Shown piece after piece: positions 1 through 8,465 of a stretch of DNA of 15,999 nucleotides (its first letter is position 1; each line of letters opens with the position of its first letter). The DNA comes from Ga0074139 sp046336825 (GTDB lineage: Bacteria; Bdellovibrionota; Bdellovibrionia; Bdellovibrionales; Bdellovibrionaceae), in the NCBI GenBank assembly GCA_046336825.1, contig JBKDFX010000105.1, forward strand, positions 1 to 15,999, written 5' to 3'. The position numbers were made by a program, and so were the translations under genes. The notes beneath the pieces are model-generated. The model searched no databases, had not been told where the DNA came from, and saw only the letters and a list, made by a program, of their open reading frames with translations.

Positions 1-730
1 ATAATAGGGCACCTTCTTGAGTCACTTCAGTCAAGACAACTAAAAATTCATCTCCACCATAGCGAGCCGGAATATCAATATTACGTGTACACTGTTTAAC
101 AATTTTCCCGACCTGAGAAATAACGAACGAACCAAAAAGATGATCATGACCATCATTGACACTTTTAAAACAGTCCATGTCCATCATAACCACACATATA
201 CCACGGTTGAAACGCTTGCCTCGCTCCATTTCAAATTCTAATTTTTGATAAAGCGAACGCATATTGAATAAACCTGTAAGATCATCAATATCGACTAACT
301 CTTTTAATTTCTCATTGACCAAAATCAACTGCTGAGACAGATCACGAATTCTTAATTGAGTTCTGATCCGAGCCAATAATTCCAGGGGAACAAAGGGTTT
401 TATAATATAGTCGTCGGCTCCAGCATCCAAACCTGCAATGATGGATTCTGTTGAGCTATCATCTGATATTAAAAGTATGGAAGCATGAGGCAATTTTCTT
501 TTAAAAATTGATAAAGCTTTTAAAAAGTCTTCATTGATCAGCGTATCGACAATAACAATGTGTGGCTGATAACTTTCAGCCACTCGCAAAGCATCTCGAA
601 CAGAAGATTCACCTCGAGTGTCGTAGCCTTCCCATTTAAGAGGCTCCAGGAGTACACCAAGACTGTGAGAATCTTGGTCCACGACCAAAATTCGTCGCGC
701 GCTCGAGTGCTGAGTTTTTTGCCAATCCAT
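1..730 (-). CDS. REC-GGDEF response regulator, probable diguanylate cyclase (partial, C-terminus missing)
   Basis: The first 243 codons are present and the end lies beyond the left edge. Residues about 13-125 form a receiver domain: phospho-acceptor Asp62 in VIVD, Ser89 at the switch position and Lys111 in KPF. The usual adjacent acidic pair is D18-Q19-D20, so one acid is replaced or shifted. A linker and coiled segment (about 128-147) leads to a GGDEF domain starting at DDLTGLFN (149-156), with the active-site signature GGDEF at 225-229. RNID (216-219) sits exactly five residues before GGDEF, the position of the c-di-GMP inhibitory RxxD site. The likely role is phosphorylation-controlled synthesis of c-di-GMP from two GTP in the cytoplasm. 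The ATG at 730 is the best start; a GGGGAG stretch lies about 16 bases upstream, farther than usual. No partner histidine kinase is visible. It is divergent from leuS. Confidence 0.93.
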   Translation of the reverse strand, partial: MDWQKTQHSSARRILVVDQDSHSLGVLLEPLKWEGYDTRGESSVRDALRVAESYQPHIVIVDTLINEDFLKALSIFKRKLPHASILLISDDSSTESIIAGLDAGADDYIIKPFVPLELLARIRTQLRIRDLSQQLILVNEKLKELVDIDDLTGLFNMRSLYQKLEFEMERGKRFNRGICVVMMDMDCFKSVNDGHDHLFGSFVISQVGKIVKQCTRNIDIPARYGGDEFLVVLTEVTQEGALL

Positions 731-841
731 GTTTATAAGATCGACACTCCCCTCGCCTTTCTTGAGTCTAGGCCTGCGATCTTGTGGACTTTTTGCAGTG
801 TCCAAGGATAGACTTAAAACCAATTTTAGGGAGTCAGGACA

Positions 842-3238
842 ATGGGACAGTCACCACAGGAAATAGAGAATAAATGGAAGAACAGATGGGCTGAAAAAAA
901 GGTCTTTAAAGCCGAACTGGACCCCAAAAAACCAAAATTCTACGCCCTCGATATGTTTCCCTACCCCTCAGGATCTGGATTGCACGTGGGTCACATTGCT
1001 TCCTACACTCCCGCAGATGTGATTTCACGCTACAAACGCTGCCGGGGTTTCAATGTTCTCCATCCCATGGGATACGATGCTTTTGGTCTTCCCGCCGAGC
1101 AATACGCCATTCAAACTGGAATTCATCCCTCAATTACGACAGACAAAGCCATTTTAAGCTTTAGAAACACCATGCAAAATTTCGGATTTAGTTTCGATTG
1201 GGAAAGAGAAATCTCAACCTGCGATCCTAAGTATTACAAGTGGACTCAATTTATTTTTACAAAATTGTGGGAAAAGGGTCTGGCCTACCAAAAAGAAGTT
1301 CCAGTGAATTGGTGTCCAGCACTTCGGACGGTTTTAGCCAATGAAGAAGTCGTGGATGGCAAAAGTGAACGTGGAGGACACCCCGTCATTCGCCAGCCCA
1401 TGAAGCAATGGATGCTTAAGATTACAGACTATGCAGAACGTCTTCTTCAAGATTTGGACACTGTCGATTGGCCCGAGCGTACCAAAGAAGGTCAAAGAAA
1501 TTGGATCGGCAAATCAGAAGGTGCACTTGTGACCTTTCATGTGGCTGACCATAACGAAAGTTTTCAAGTTTTTACCACTCGCCCTGATACTCTTTTTGGA
1601 GTTTCATTCATGGTGTTGGCCCCCGAGCACCCTTTGGTGAAAAAAATCACCCGTGCTGATAAAACGTCGGATGTGGAATCCTATGTTGAAAAGTCAGCAC
1701 GAAAACTGGAAGTGGAAAGAAAAGCCGCCACTGAAAAGTCGGGTGTTGATCTTGGAGCTTGTGCCCTTCATCCCATCACGGGAGAAAAAATTCCCATCTG
1801 GATTTCTGATTATGTATTGATGGATTATGGGACAGGAGCCATCATGGCTGTTCCTGGCCATGACTCTCGTGATTTTGAATTTGCCACTACTTTCTCTTTG
1901 CCAATTAAACGAGTTTTAAAAAGTGAATCAGATCTTCCTTTTGAAGGAGAAGGTGAACTGACCAATTCTCAATTTCTTGATGGTTTAACAAAATCTTCGG
2001 CCATTAAAAAAATGATTCAATATCTTGAAGAAAAAAAATTAGGTGAAAAACTTGTTCAGTATAAATTGCGAGATTGGTTGTTCAGCCGACAACGCTACTG
2101 GGGCGAACCCTTTCCTATGGTGCGCTTTCCAGAAAAAGGTCTGCAAGCCCTTCCCGTTCACGAACTTCCTGTGCTTTTACCTGAAGTGGCTGACTACCAA
2201 CCCTCAGAAAAAGGGGAAGCTCCGCTGGCTCGAAATCAAGAATGGGTGAATTACACATCAGCCTCGGGAGAAAAAGGCACCCGAGAAACCGACACCATGC
2301 CTGGAAGTGCCGGTTCCAGTTGGTACTTTTTACGATTCACTGATCCCCATAATGATTCTGCCCCTTTCAGTCCAGAAGCTCAAAAATATTGGATGCCGGT
2401 GGACTTATACGTGGGTGGCCCCGAACACACCGTAGGACACTTACTTTATGCTCGTTTTTGGCAAAAGGTTTTATTTGATGCAGGACTCGCTTCTCACCCT
2501 GAGCCTTTTAAAAAACTGGCCCACCAAGGAATGATTTTGGGAGTAGACGGCGAAAAAATGTCCAAATCCCGAGGAAACGTCATTCCAGCAGATGAAATTA
2601 GAGAAAAATTAGGTGCAGATGCTTTGAGAACCTTCATTTGTTTCATGGGACCTCTGGATAAGGATAAACCTTGGTCACCCACTGGAATCGAAGGAGTTCG
2701 TCGATTTTTGGATCGTATTGAGCGATTGGTGCTCAAAAGTGACGGGACTCTGCAGGCCAATCAAGATGCACTCTCAAGTGAAATTGAAAAATTACTTCAT
2801 AAGACCATAAAAAAAGTGACTGAAGATATTGAAGCTATGAGTTTCAACACGGCCGTCTCTGCCATGATGATTTTTGTCAATGAACTGTACAAACAAAATT
2901 GCCACAGTCAATGGGCCCTGAAACCCTTGGTGCAACTTTTGATGCCCTTTGCTCCCCATTTGTCTGAAGAGCTTTGGGAAAAAATGGGCGGACAGGGTTT
3001 TGTTTCCTTGGCCGCCTGGCCCAGCTTTAAGCCTGAACTGTGCGTAGATGATCTGATCACACTGGGTGTGCAGGTAAATGGCAAAATGCGTGGCACCATC
3101 GAAGTGGCTCCAGAAGCCTCAGAAGAAGCGGCTCTGAAAGCCGCTTTTGAGGTGTTGACAGTACAAAATGCAATGAATGGGCAAAAACCAAAAAAAGTGA
3201 TTTACAAAGCTGGAAAAATACTGAATCTGATCGTGTAA
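842..3238 (+). CDS. leuS: Leucyl-tRNA synthetase
   Basis: This cytoplasmic class I enzyme charges tRNA-Leu with leucine using ATP. The 798-residue length is normal for the shorter bacterial forms. The HIGH-type motif HVGH is at residues 48-51 and KMSKS at 572-576. The CP1 editing domain carries TTRPDT at 245-250 and GHDSRD ending at Asp344, matching the residues that hydrolyse mischarged tRNA. The C-terminal region contains QVNGKMRG, usual for LeuRS. The small insert after Cys158 reads GKSERGGHPVIR where zinc-binding homologues have cysteines, so this copy has no zinc site there; the same form is known in other bacterial LeuRS. ATG 842 follows AGGGAG (828-833) by 8 bases. It is first in a same-strand run with speA 28 bp downstream and no terminator between, so it is probably co-transcribed with it. 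Confidence 0.98.
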   Translation: MGQSPQEIENKWKNRWAEKKVFKAELDPKKPKFYALDMFPYPSGSGLHVGHIASYTPADVISRYKRCRGFNVLHPMGYDAFGLPAEQYAIQTGIHPSITTDKAILSFRNTMQNFGFSFDWEREISTCDPKYYKWTQFIFTKLWEKGLAYQKEVPVNWCPALRTVLANEEVVDGKSERGGHPVIRQPMKQWMLKITDYAERLLQDLDTVDWPERTKEGQRNWIGKSEGALVTFHVADHNESFQVFTTRPDTLFGVSFMVLAPEHPLVKKITRADKTSDVESYVEKSARKLEVERKAATEKSGVDLGACALHPITGEKIPIWISDYVLMDYGTGAIMAVPGHDSRDFEFATTFSLPIKRVLKSESDLPFEGEGELTNSQFLDGLTKSSAIKKMIQYLEEKKLGEKLVQYKLRDWLFSRQRYWGEPFPMVRFPEKGLQALPVHELPVLLPEVADYQPSEKGEAPLARNQEWVNYTSASGEKGTRETDTMPGSAGSSWYFLRFTDPHNDSAPFSPEAQKYWMPVDLYVGGPEHTVGHLLYARFWQKVLFDAGLASHPEPFKKLAHQGMILGVDGEKMSKSRGNVIPADEIREKLGADALRTFICFMGPLDKDKPWSPTGIEGVRRFLDRIERLVLKSDGTLQANQDALSSEIEKLLHKTIKKVTEDIEAMSFNTAVSAMMIFVNELYKQNCHSQWALKPLVQLLMPFAPHLSEELWEKMGGQGFVSLAAWPSFKPELCVDDLITLGVQVNGKMRGTIEVAPEASEEAALKAAFEVLTVQNAMNGQKPKKVIYKAGKILNLIV

Positions 3239-3266
3239 ATTACTTTTTTAAAGAGGGTTTGCTCCG

Positions 3267-5180
3267 ATGACGAATTCAGGTTGGAACGCTGACAAGAGCG
3301 CTGCACTTTATGGCATCAATAATTGGGGAAATGGTTACTTTCGAGTCAATCAAAACGGCCATGTGATGGTCACTCCTGATGGTGCCAACGGTAAATCCCT
3401 AGATTTGCACGAATTGACCCAAGATTTGATGGAAAGGGGCATTCGGGTCCCCATCATGATTCGATTTCCTGACATCATCAAATCCCGAGTCGAACTTTTA
3501 CATTCTTGCTTTCAAAAAGCTTTTAAAGATCACAATTATAAGGGCCAATACCAAGGTGTCTATCCCATCAAAGTGAATCAACAACGGCATTTGGTTGAAG
3601 AACTGGTTTATTTTGGTCGGAATTTGAAATTAGGCCTTGAGTGCGGATCCAAACCTGAGCTTTTAGTTGTTTTGGCCTTGATGAACAATCAAGATGCTCT
3701 CGTTATATGTAACGGCTTTAAAGATGCCGAGTACATTGAAACGGCTATTTTATCTCAAAAATTAGGCCGCAACACGATCATCGTTATGGATCGTAAAGAT
3801 GAACTTCCTTTGATTATTCAAGCGGCCAAAAAGTTTAATGTACGTCCCCGCATAGGTTTCCGCGCTAAACTCAACACTCAAGGTGCTGGTAAGTGGGTGG
3901 ACTCCTCTGGAGCTCGCTCCAAGTTCGGTTTGACCACAGTTGAAATCGTTGAAGGTATTGAGCTCCTTAAAAAAGAAAACATGTTGGATTGCTTGGAACT
4001 GCTTCACTACCACATTGGTTCTCAAGTTCCCTCCATCACCTCAATCAAATCTTCCCTTAAGGAAGCTGCACGATTTTATGTGGAACTGCACAAAGCGGGA
4101 GCTCAATTAAAATACATTGATGTGGGTGGCGGCCTTGGCGTGGATTACGATGGAACAGGCCGGACGGATTCCTCCGTTAACTACTCTGAACAAGAGTACG
4201 CGAACGATGTGGTTTCAACCCTTCAAGTGATGTGTGATGAAAAAAATGTTCCTCATCCCAGTATAGTCACTGAGTGTGGACGTTCACTTGTGGCTCATCA
4301 TTCAGTTCTAATTTGTAATGTCACGGGCCGAAATGATTTACGACGACCAGAGCCTCCTAAACCAGCTGAAAAATCCGATCCCGCTATCATGCAAGATCTG
4401 CAATACATCTTTGAAAAGATAAACAAAGACAACATCAACGAGTGCTTCAATGACTTGGCTCAAGCCAAAAACGAAACACTGAATCTTTTTGTTTACGGTG
4501 TGCTGTCACTTCCTCAAAGAGCCTGGTGTGAAAGTATGCACTTTGCCATCGCCACTAAAATGCTCGCTCTAGCTAAAACCCTGCCCGATTGCGAAGACAT
4601 TGTTAAATCCGTGGCTGAGGAACTCTGCGACACTTATTTTTGTAATTTTTCAGTGTTTCAATCTGTTCCTGACTCTTGGGCTGTGGGCCAGCTATTTCCA
4701 GTGATGCCCATTCACCGCCTCAGTGAAGCTCCTGACCATGAAGCCACATTGGCTGACCTCACTTGTGATTCTGACGGGAAAATTGAAAAATTTATTGATG
4801 CTGAAACGGGTGAATATAAAAAAACTATCCGCATCCACGAGTACAAAGAAGGACAGCCCTATTATTTGGGAGTCTTCCTCACCGGTGCCTACCAAGAAAT
4901 CCTAGGAGATCTGCATAATCTTTTCGGAGATACAGACGCTGTCCACGTGTCCATGACTGAAGCCGGTTACACCATCGATCACTATGTTCCAGGTGATACC
5001 GTGACTGAAGTTTTAACTTACGTTCAATACGGACGCGCTGAATTGGTGGATAGCGTAAGACAAGCGGCCGAAGAAAGTATTCAAAAGGGAACGATCTCTA
5101 AAAATGAGGCTAAACTTTTGATTCGACATTACGAAGATGGACTCTCCGGCTATACTTATCTTGAAGAAGCCGACTACTAA
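3267..5180 (+). CDS. speA: Biosynthetic arginine decarboxylase (PLP-dependent)
   Basis: The enzyme converts arginine to agmatine and CO2, the first step of the agmatine route to putrescine. Its 637 residues are close to the E. coli SpeA length. The N-terminus has the family signature YGINNWGNGYF (15-25). The PLP-binding lysine is Lys102 in YPIKVNQQRH. The phosphate-binding glycine loop GGGLG begins at Gly287, ECGR is at 336-339, and the catalytic cysteine is Cys500 in LTCDSDG. All key residues are present, so it should be active. The start ATG follows AGAGGG by about 10 bases. It lies 28 bp after leuS, and its stop TAA shares its last A with the ATG of the MFS gene (TAATG), which suggests translational coupling. 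The matching second-step enzyme, an agmatinase, is at 10232-11278. Confidence 0.97.
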   Translation: MTNSGWNADKSAALYGINNWGNGYFRVNQNGHVMVTPDGANGKSLDLHELTQDLMERGIRVPIMIRFPDIIKSRVELLHSCFQKAFKDHNYKGQYQGVYPIKVNQQRHLVEELVYFGRNLKLGLECGSKPELLVVLALMNNQDALVICNGFKDAEYIETAILSQKLGRNTIIVMDRKDELPLIIQAAKKFNVRPRIGFRAKLNTQGAGKWVDSSGARSKFGLTTVEIVEGIELLKKENMLDCLELLHYHIGSQVPSITSIKSSLKEAARFYVELHKAGAQLKYIDVGGGLGVDYDGTGRTDSSVNYSEQEYANDVVSTLQVMCDEKNVPHPSIVTECGRSLVAHHSVLICNVTGRNDLRRPEPPKPAEKSDPAIMQDLQYIFEKINKDNINECFNDLAQAKNETLNLFVYGVLSLPQRAWCESMHFAIATKMLALAKTLPDCEDIVKSVAEELCDTYFCNFSVFQSVPDSWAVGQLFPVMPIHRLSEAPDHEATLADLTCDSDGKIEKFIDAETGEYKKTIRIHEYKEGQPYYLGVFLTGAYQEILGDLHNLFGDTDAVHVSMTEAGYTIDHYVPGDTVTEVLTYVQYGRAELVDSVRQAAEESIQKGTISKNEAKLLIRHYEDGLSGYTYLEEADY

Positions 5181-6418
5181 TGTTTTTAAAAAAGGAAGAC
5201 CGAGCCATCCTTTTTAATTTAACTGTTGTCGTTGTAGCTCTGGGCTATTTTGTCGATATTTTTGATCTTACTCTCTTCAATATGGTTCGCCGGCAAAGTC
5301 TGTTGGATATCGGCATTCCTGAATCTGAATTGGTCGATAAAGGACTTTTTCTTCTCAACACTCAAATGATAGGCATGCTGCTGGGTGGAATTTTCTGGGG
5401 CCAAATGGGAGATCGCCGAGGACGAATGTCCTCTCTATTTGCCTCCATAGTGCTTTATTCAGTGGCCAATTTATTAAATGCATTCGTGCAAAATTTTGAA
5501 CAGTACGTGGTTTTAAGATTTATCGCTGGCATCGGCTTGGCTGGTGAACTTGGCGTGGGAATCACTCTTGTCGCTGAATTATTACCAAAAGATAAACGTG
5601 GTTTAGGTACTGCCTTTGTTGCCACCATCGGAGTCCTGGGTGCTGTTTTGGGTGGAATCTTTGTTGAAGTTTTCACTTGGAGAACTTGCTACATCATTGG
5701 TGGAGTCATGGGGCTTCTTCTGCTATTGATGCGAGTTTCCGTTAAAGAATCAGAACTTTTTCACAAAGTTAAAAGTCATGGGCATGTTCGAAAAGGCAAT
5801 TTTTTTGATCTATTTAAAACCTGGAATTCCACGAAAAAATTTATCACTTGTACTCTGATTGGCGTGCCCATTTGGTATGTGGCTGGTATTTTGATGCCCT
5901 TTGCCCCTGAGCTTGGCAAAAACCTAGGAGTCACTGATCCCCTTCTGTCTTCCCGAGCCATCGCTATCACTTATTTAGGCCTCGCCCTGGGTGATTTTTT
6001 AAGCGGAGTATTGAGCCAAGCCCTGCACAGTCGTAAAAAAGCTTTGGCCTATTTTCAACTGGGCTGTTTATTCCTTATTTTAATTTTGATGTTCACTGTT
6101 GGTGGGAATGGTCATTTGTATTTTTACTTTCTCGCCTTTTGGATTGGTGTTGGAGCTGGGTTCTGGGCCTTGTTTGTCACCATCGCTGCCGAAAACTTTG
6201 GAACTAACTTAAGGTCCACAGCTGCCACTTCAATTCCTAACTTTGTTCGAGCGGGTGTTTTTCCCATGAGCTTACTGCTCGCACCACTCAAGCAACATCT
6301 TGAGTATTGGCAGGCCACTTTGGTTGTGGGTCTGGTTGTATTTGCTATTGCCCTGATCGGGACTTACTATTTACGCGAAACCTTTTCTGAGGATTTGGAA
6401 TACTTAGAGCACCACTAG
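5180..6418 (+). CDS. MFS transporter, substrate unknown, coupled to speA
   Basis: This 412-residue inner-membrane protein has about 12 hydrophobic segments. The MFS motif A loop is at residues 74-82 (GQMGDRRGR), between segments 2 and 3. The segment-4 region GELGVGITLVAELLPKDKRG resembles the metabolite:H+ symporter / sugar-porter side of the superfamily. The start codon overlaps the speA stop by one base and only a weak GAAGAA precedes it, so it probably depends on ribosomes finishing speA. That coupling suggests a role in the same pathway, such as moving arginine, agmatine or another polyamine-related compound. This is inference from position; the sequence does not show the substrate. It ends tail to tail with the YejE-like permease, sharing CTAG at 6415-6418. 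Confidence 0.9.
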   Translation: MFLKKEDRAILFNLTVVVVALGYFVDIFDLTLFNMVRRQSLLDIGIPESELVDKGLFLLNTQMIGMLLGGIFWGQMGDRRGRMSSLFASIVLYSVANLLNAFVQNFEQYVVLRFIAGIGLAGELGVGITLVAELLPKDKRGLGTAFVATIGVLGAVLGGIFVEVFTWRTCYIIGGVMGLLLLLMRVSVKESELFHKVKSHGHVRKGNFFDLFKTWNSTKKFITCTLIGVPIWYVAGILMPFAPELGKNLGVTDPLLSSRAIAITYLGLALGDFLSGVLSQALHSRKKALAYFQLGCLFLILILMFTVGGNGHLYFYFLAFWIGVGAGFWALFVTIAAENFGTNLRSTAATSIPNFVRAGVFPMSLLLAPLKQHLEYWQATLVVGLVVFAIALIGTYYLRETFSEDLEYLEHH

Positions 6419-7440
6419 TTCTTCGAATCAAAAGCATCACGAATGGCAAGACCAATATTGATAAGCAAAGTCAAAGTGATCACCACCGCACCCAAAGAAG
6501 ACCATACCAGCCACTCCGAAGTGGTAAAATGCTTTTGAGCCTGTCCCATCAGCTCACCCCAACTGGGAGTGGGAGGGCGAAGACCAAGACCCAAATAATC
6601 CATGATTGAAAGTGAATACACATTGGCAGCAATCGTAAAGGGCGCAAAAGTCACGATGGGAGTCAGAGCATTGGGCAGAATATGCTTCAAGATAATTCTT
6701 GAGTGGCTGGCCCCTAGCGCACGAGCTGCTTCCACATACTCTCGTTTACGAATTTGCAGAAACTGACCACGCATGTAACGACAAATTCCCGTCCATCCAA
6801 AAAGAACGGTAATCAGAATTAATATAGGTAAGCCAGGTTGAAAAATAGCAATCAAAGTGATGGTCACAAATAGCACGGGGGTGTTTTGAATCACCTCGAC
6901 CACTCTCATACCTATTAGATCAGTTCTACCACCCCAATAACCCATATTGGCTCCAATAAAACAGCCAATTAAGTAAGTTAGCATCCAGGCCCCAATGGCA
7001 TAGGCCAAGGTGTATCGTAAGCCATAAAGTAAACGAGTGAGCACATCCCGCCCAGAATCATCTGTACCAAATAAATTGGCTCTGGAAGGTGGTGCTGGGT
7101 AATTGTCTAAGGATTTATTGGATTCGTAGGGATCCCACTGGACGAGTGGCCACACAGCCCAATCCTGACTCCCAAATTCCAATGAGCGATAATCCATGAC
7201 ATAAATATCCTGACGATTGAATTCAGTCGGATGATAATCACGCAACATGGGGGCATAAAATTTTCCCTGATAGTACATAAAATGAGGACGATTGTTGGCC
7301 CACCATTCAGCCGTCCCACTTAAAAAAAATAAAATCAAAAGTAACCAAACAGAAAAAACAGCCAACTTATCACGCTTAAATTTTTGATAGCGCTTAAGTG
7401 TTAACTGATTAGAAATTCTCTTTTCGATAAAATCTATCAT
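6415..7440 (-). CDS. ABC importer permease, YejE/DppC-like
   Basis: This is an inner-membrane permease of the peptide/oligopeptide ABC family, 341 residues. A first membrane helix (about 27-43) is followed by a long periplasmic stretch (about 44-120) typical of the YejE branch, then GTDDSGRDV (125-133), the usual signature before the permease core. The EAA loop that contacts the ATPase is at about 235-262 (YVEAARALGAS...LPNALTP). It is the last gene of the block; its ATG overlaps the stop of the YejB-like gene by four bases (ATGA), so the two are translationally coupled and form the membrane heterodimer. No ATPase gene follows, because the block ends against the convergent MFS gene with a shared stop. 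It could also be called OppC or DppC; the long periplasmic insert favours YejE. Confidence 0.93.
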   Translation of the reverse strand: MIDFIEKRISNQLTLKRYQKFKRDKLAVFSVWLLLILFFLSGTAEWWANNRPHFMYYQGKFYAPMLRDYHPTEFNRQDIYVMDYRSLEFGSQDWAVWPLVQWDPYESNKSLDNYPAPPSRANLFGTDDSGRDVLTRLLYGLRYTLAYAIGAWMLTYLIGCFIGANMGYWGGRTDLIGMRVVEVIQNTPVLFVTITLIAIFQPGLPILILITVLFGWTGICRYMRGQFLQIRKREYVEAARALGASHSRIILKHILPNALTPIVTFAPFTIAANVYSLSIMDYLGLGLRPPTPSWGELMGQAQKHFTTSEWLVWSSLGAVVITLTLLINIGLAIRDAFDSKN

Positions 7441-8462
7441 TTGAAATCAATCCTTGGGTCGACAAGGACATAAATTAAATCGCTGATAATATTGCCCAGC
7501 AACAGGGCCATGCTGGATAGAAAAATCATCCCCATTACCACGTTATAATCCCGGGATAAAATAGAGGAGTAACTCAATAGTCCTATACCATCTAAATTAA
7601 AAATTGTTTCCACAATCAGTGATCCAGTCAGAAATACTCCGAGAAAACCACCCAGCCCTGTAGCCACAGGAATGAGAGCGTTGCGGAGAGCATGCTTAAA
7701 AACAACAACTCTTTCTGAAAGTCCTTTTGCACGTGCTGTTCGAATGTAATCAGACTTAATGATATCCAGCATGGAATTTCTCGTCAGAAGAGTCAGCTCG
7801 GTAAATCCCCCAATCATATAGCAAATCATGGGCAAAACAAAGTGATGGGCTCGATCTAAAATTTTTCCCAATGTCGAAAGCTCAGCAAAATTATCAGAAT
7901 GAATTCCCCCAATGGGAAATAGACTCAAATAACTGCTGCCTGCAAACACCACAATGAGTAAAATTCCCAGCACCAGTGGCGGAATGGAATAAGCTAAATA
8001 AAGAAGCAGACCCGAAATTTTATCAAAGGCCTGGCCAGCTGTGAGAGCTTTTTTTACTCCAAGGGGAATACAAACCAGATAGGTCAATATCAGTGACAGG
8101 ATCCCAAACTGCAGTGACACTGGGAACTTACTTTTTATCAATTCCCAGACAGGCTCTCCGTAAGTAAAGGACTCTCCAAAATCTAGGCGAACAATATTTT
8201 TTAACCAAATCAGATAACGCTCAGCAAGTGGCTTATCAAAACCATACTGTTTATTTAAAGCCTCAATCACTTCGGCATTCACACTTGAATCCTCAGTGCC
8301 TCTGTCGACTCCCGAATCGCCCCCTGAGCCAAAACGAATCTGTTGCAATCGCTGCTCAACGGGGCCACCAGGGGCTAGATTGATAATTAGGAATGACATC
8401 AGCGTGATGCCAATAAAAGTAGGAATTAAAAGAAAAAGCCGCCTAAAAAAGTAAGCTATCAC
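7437..8462 (-). CDS. ABC importer permease, YejB/DppB-like
   Basis: This 341-residue permease partners the YejE-like protein. The N-terminal helix MIAYFFRRLFLLIPTFIGIT and the following LAPGGPVEQ (29-37) are characteristic of YejB-type proteins. A variable stretch rich in Gly, Ser and Asp (45-60) comes before YGFDKPLAERY. The EAA loop is at about 239-266 (YIRTARAKGLSE...LRNALIPVAT), and the C-terminus DPRIDFK fits the family. It starts three bases after the stop of the solute-binding protein and overlaps the next permease by ATGA, so the three are one transcription unit. The likely substrate class is short peptides or peptide-like compounds (E. coli Yej imports microcin C), but specificity cannot be read from the permease. 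Confidence 0.93.
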   Translation of the reverse strand: MIAYFFRRLFLLIPTFIGITLMSFLIINLAPGGPVEQRLQQIRFGSGGDSGVDRGTEDSSVNAEVIEALNKQYGFDKPLAERYLIWLKNIVRLDFGESFTYGEPVWELIKSKFPVSLQFGILSLILTYLVCIPLGVKKALTAGQAFDKISGLLLYLAYSIPPLVLGILLIVVFAGSSYLSLFPIGGIHSDNFAELSTLGKILDRAHHFVLPMICYMIGGFTELTLLTRNSMLDIIKSDYIRTARAKGLSERVVVFKHALRNALIPVATGLGGFLGVFLTGSLIVETIFNLDGIGLLSYSSILSRDYNVVMGMIFLSSMALLLGNIISDLIYVLVDPRIDFK

Positions 8463-8465
8463 TTT

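Noticed and set aside
785..812. Imperfect hairpin CTTGTGGAC...GTCCAAG upstream of leuS, considered as a T-box or attenuator
   Set aside because: The stem is short with a two-base bulge, and there is no T-box sequence, leader peptide or T-run.
2043..3099. Several open frames inside leuS on both strands
   Set aside because: They are shadows of the leuS coding sequence with no ribosome sites or recognisable domains.
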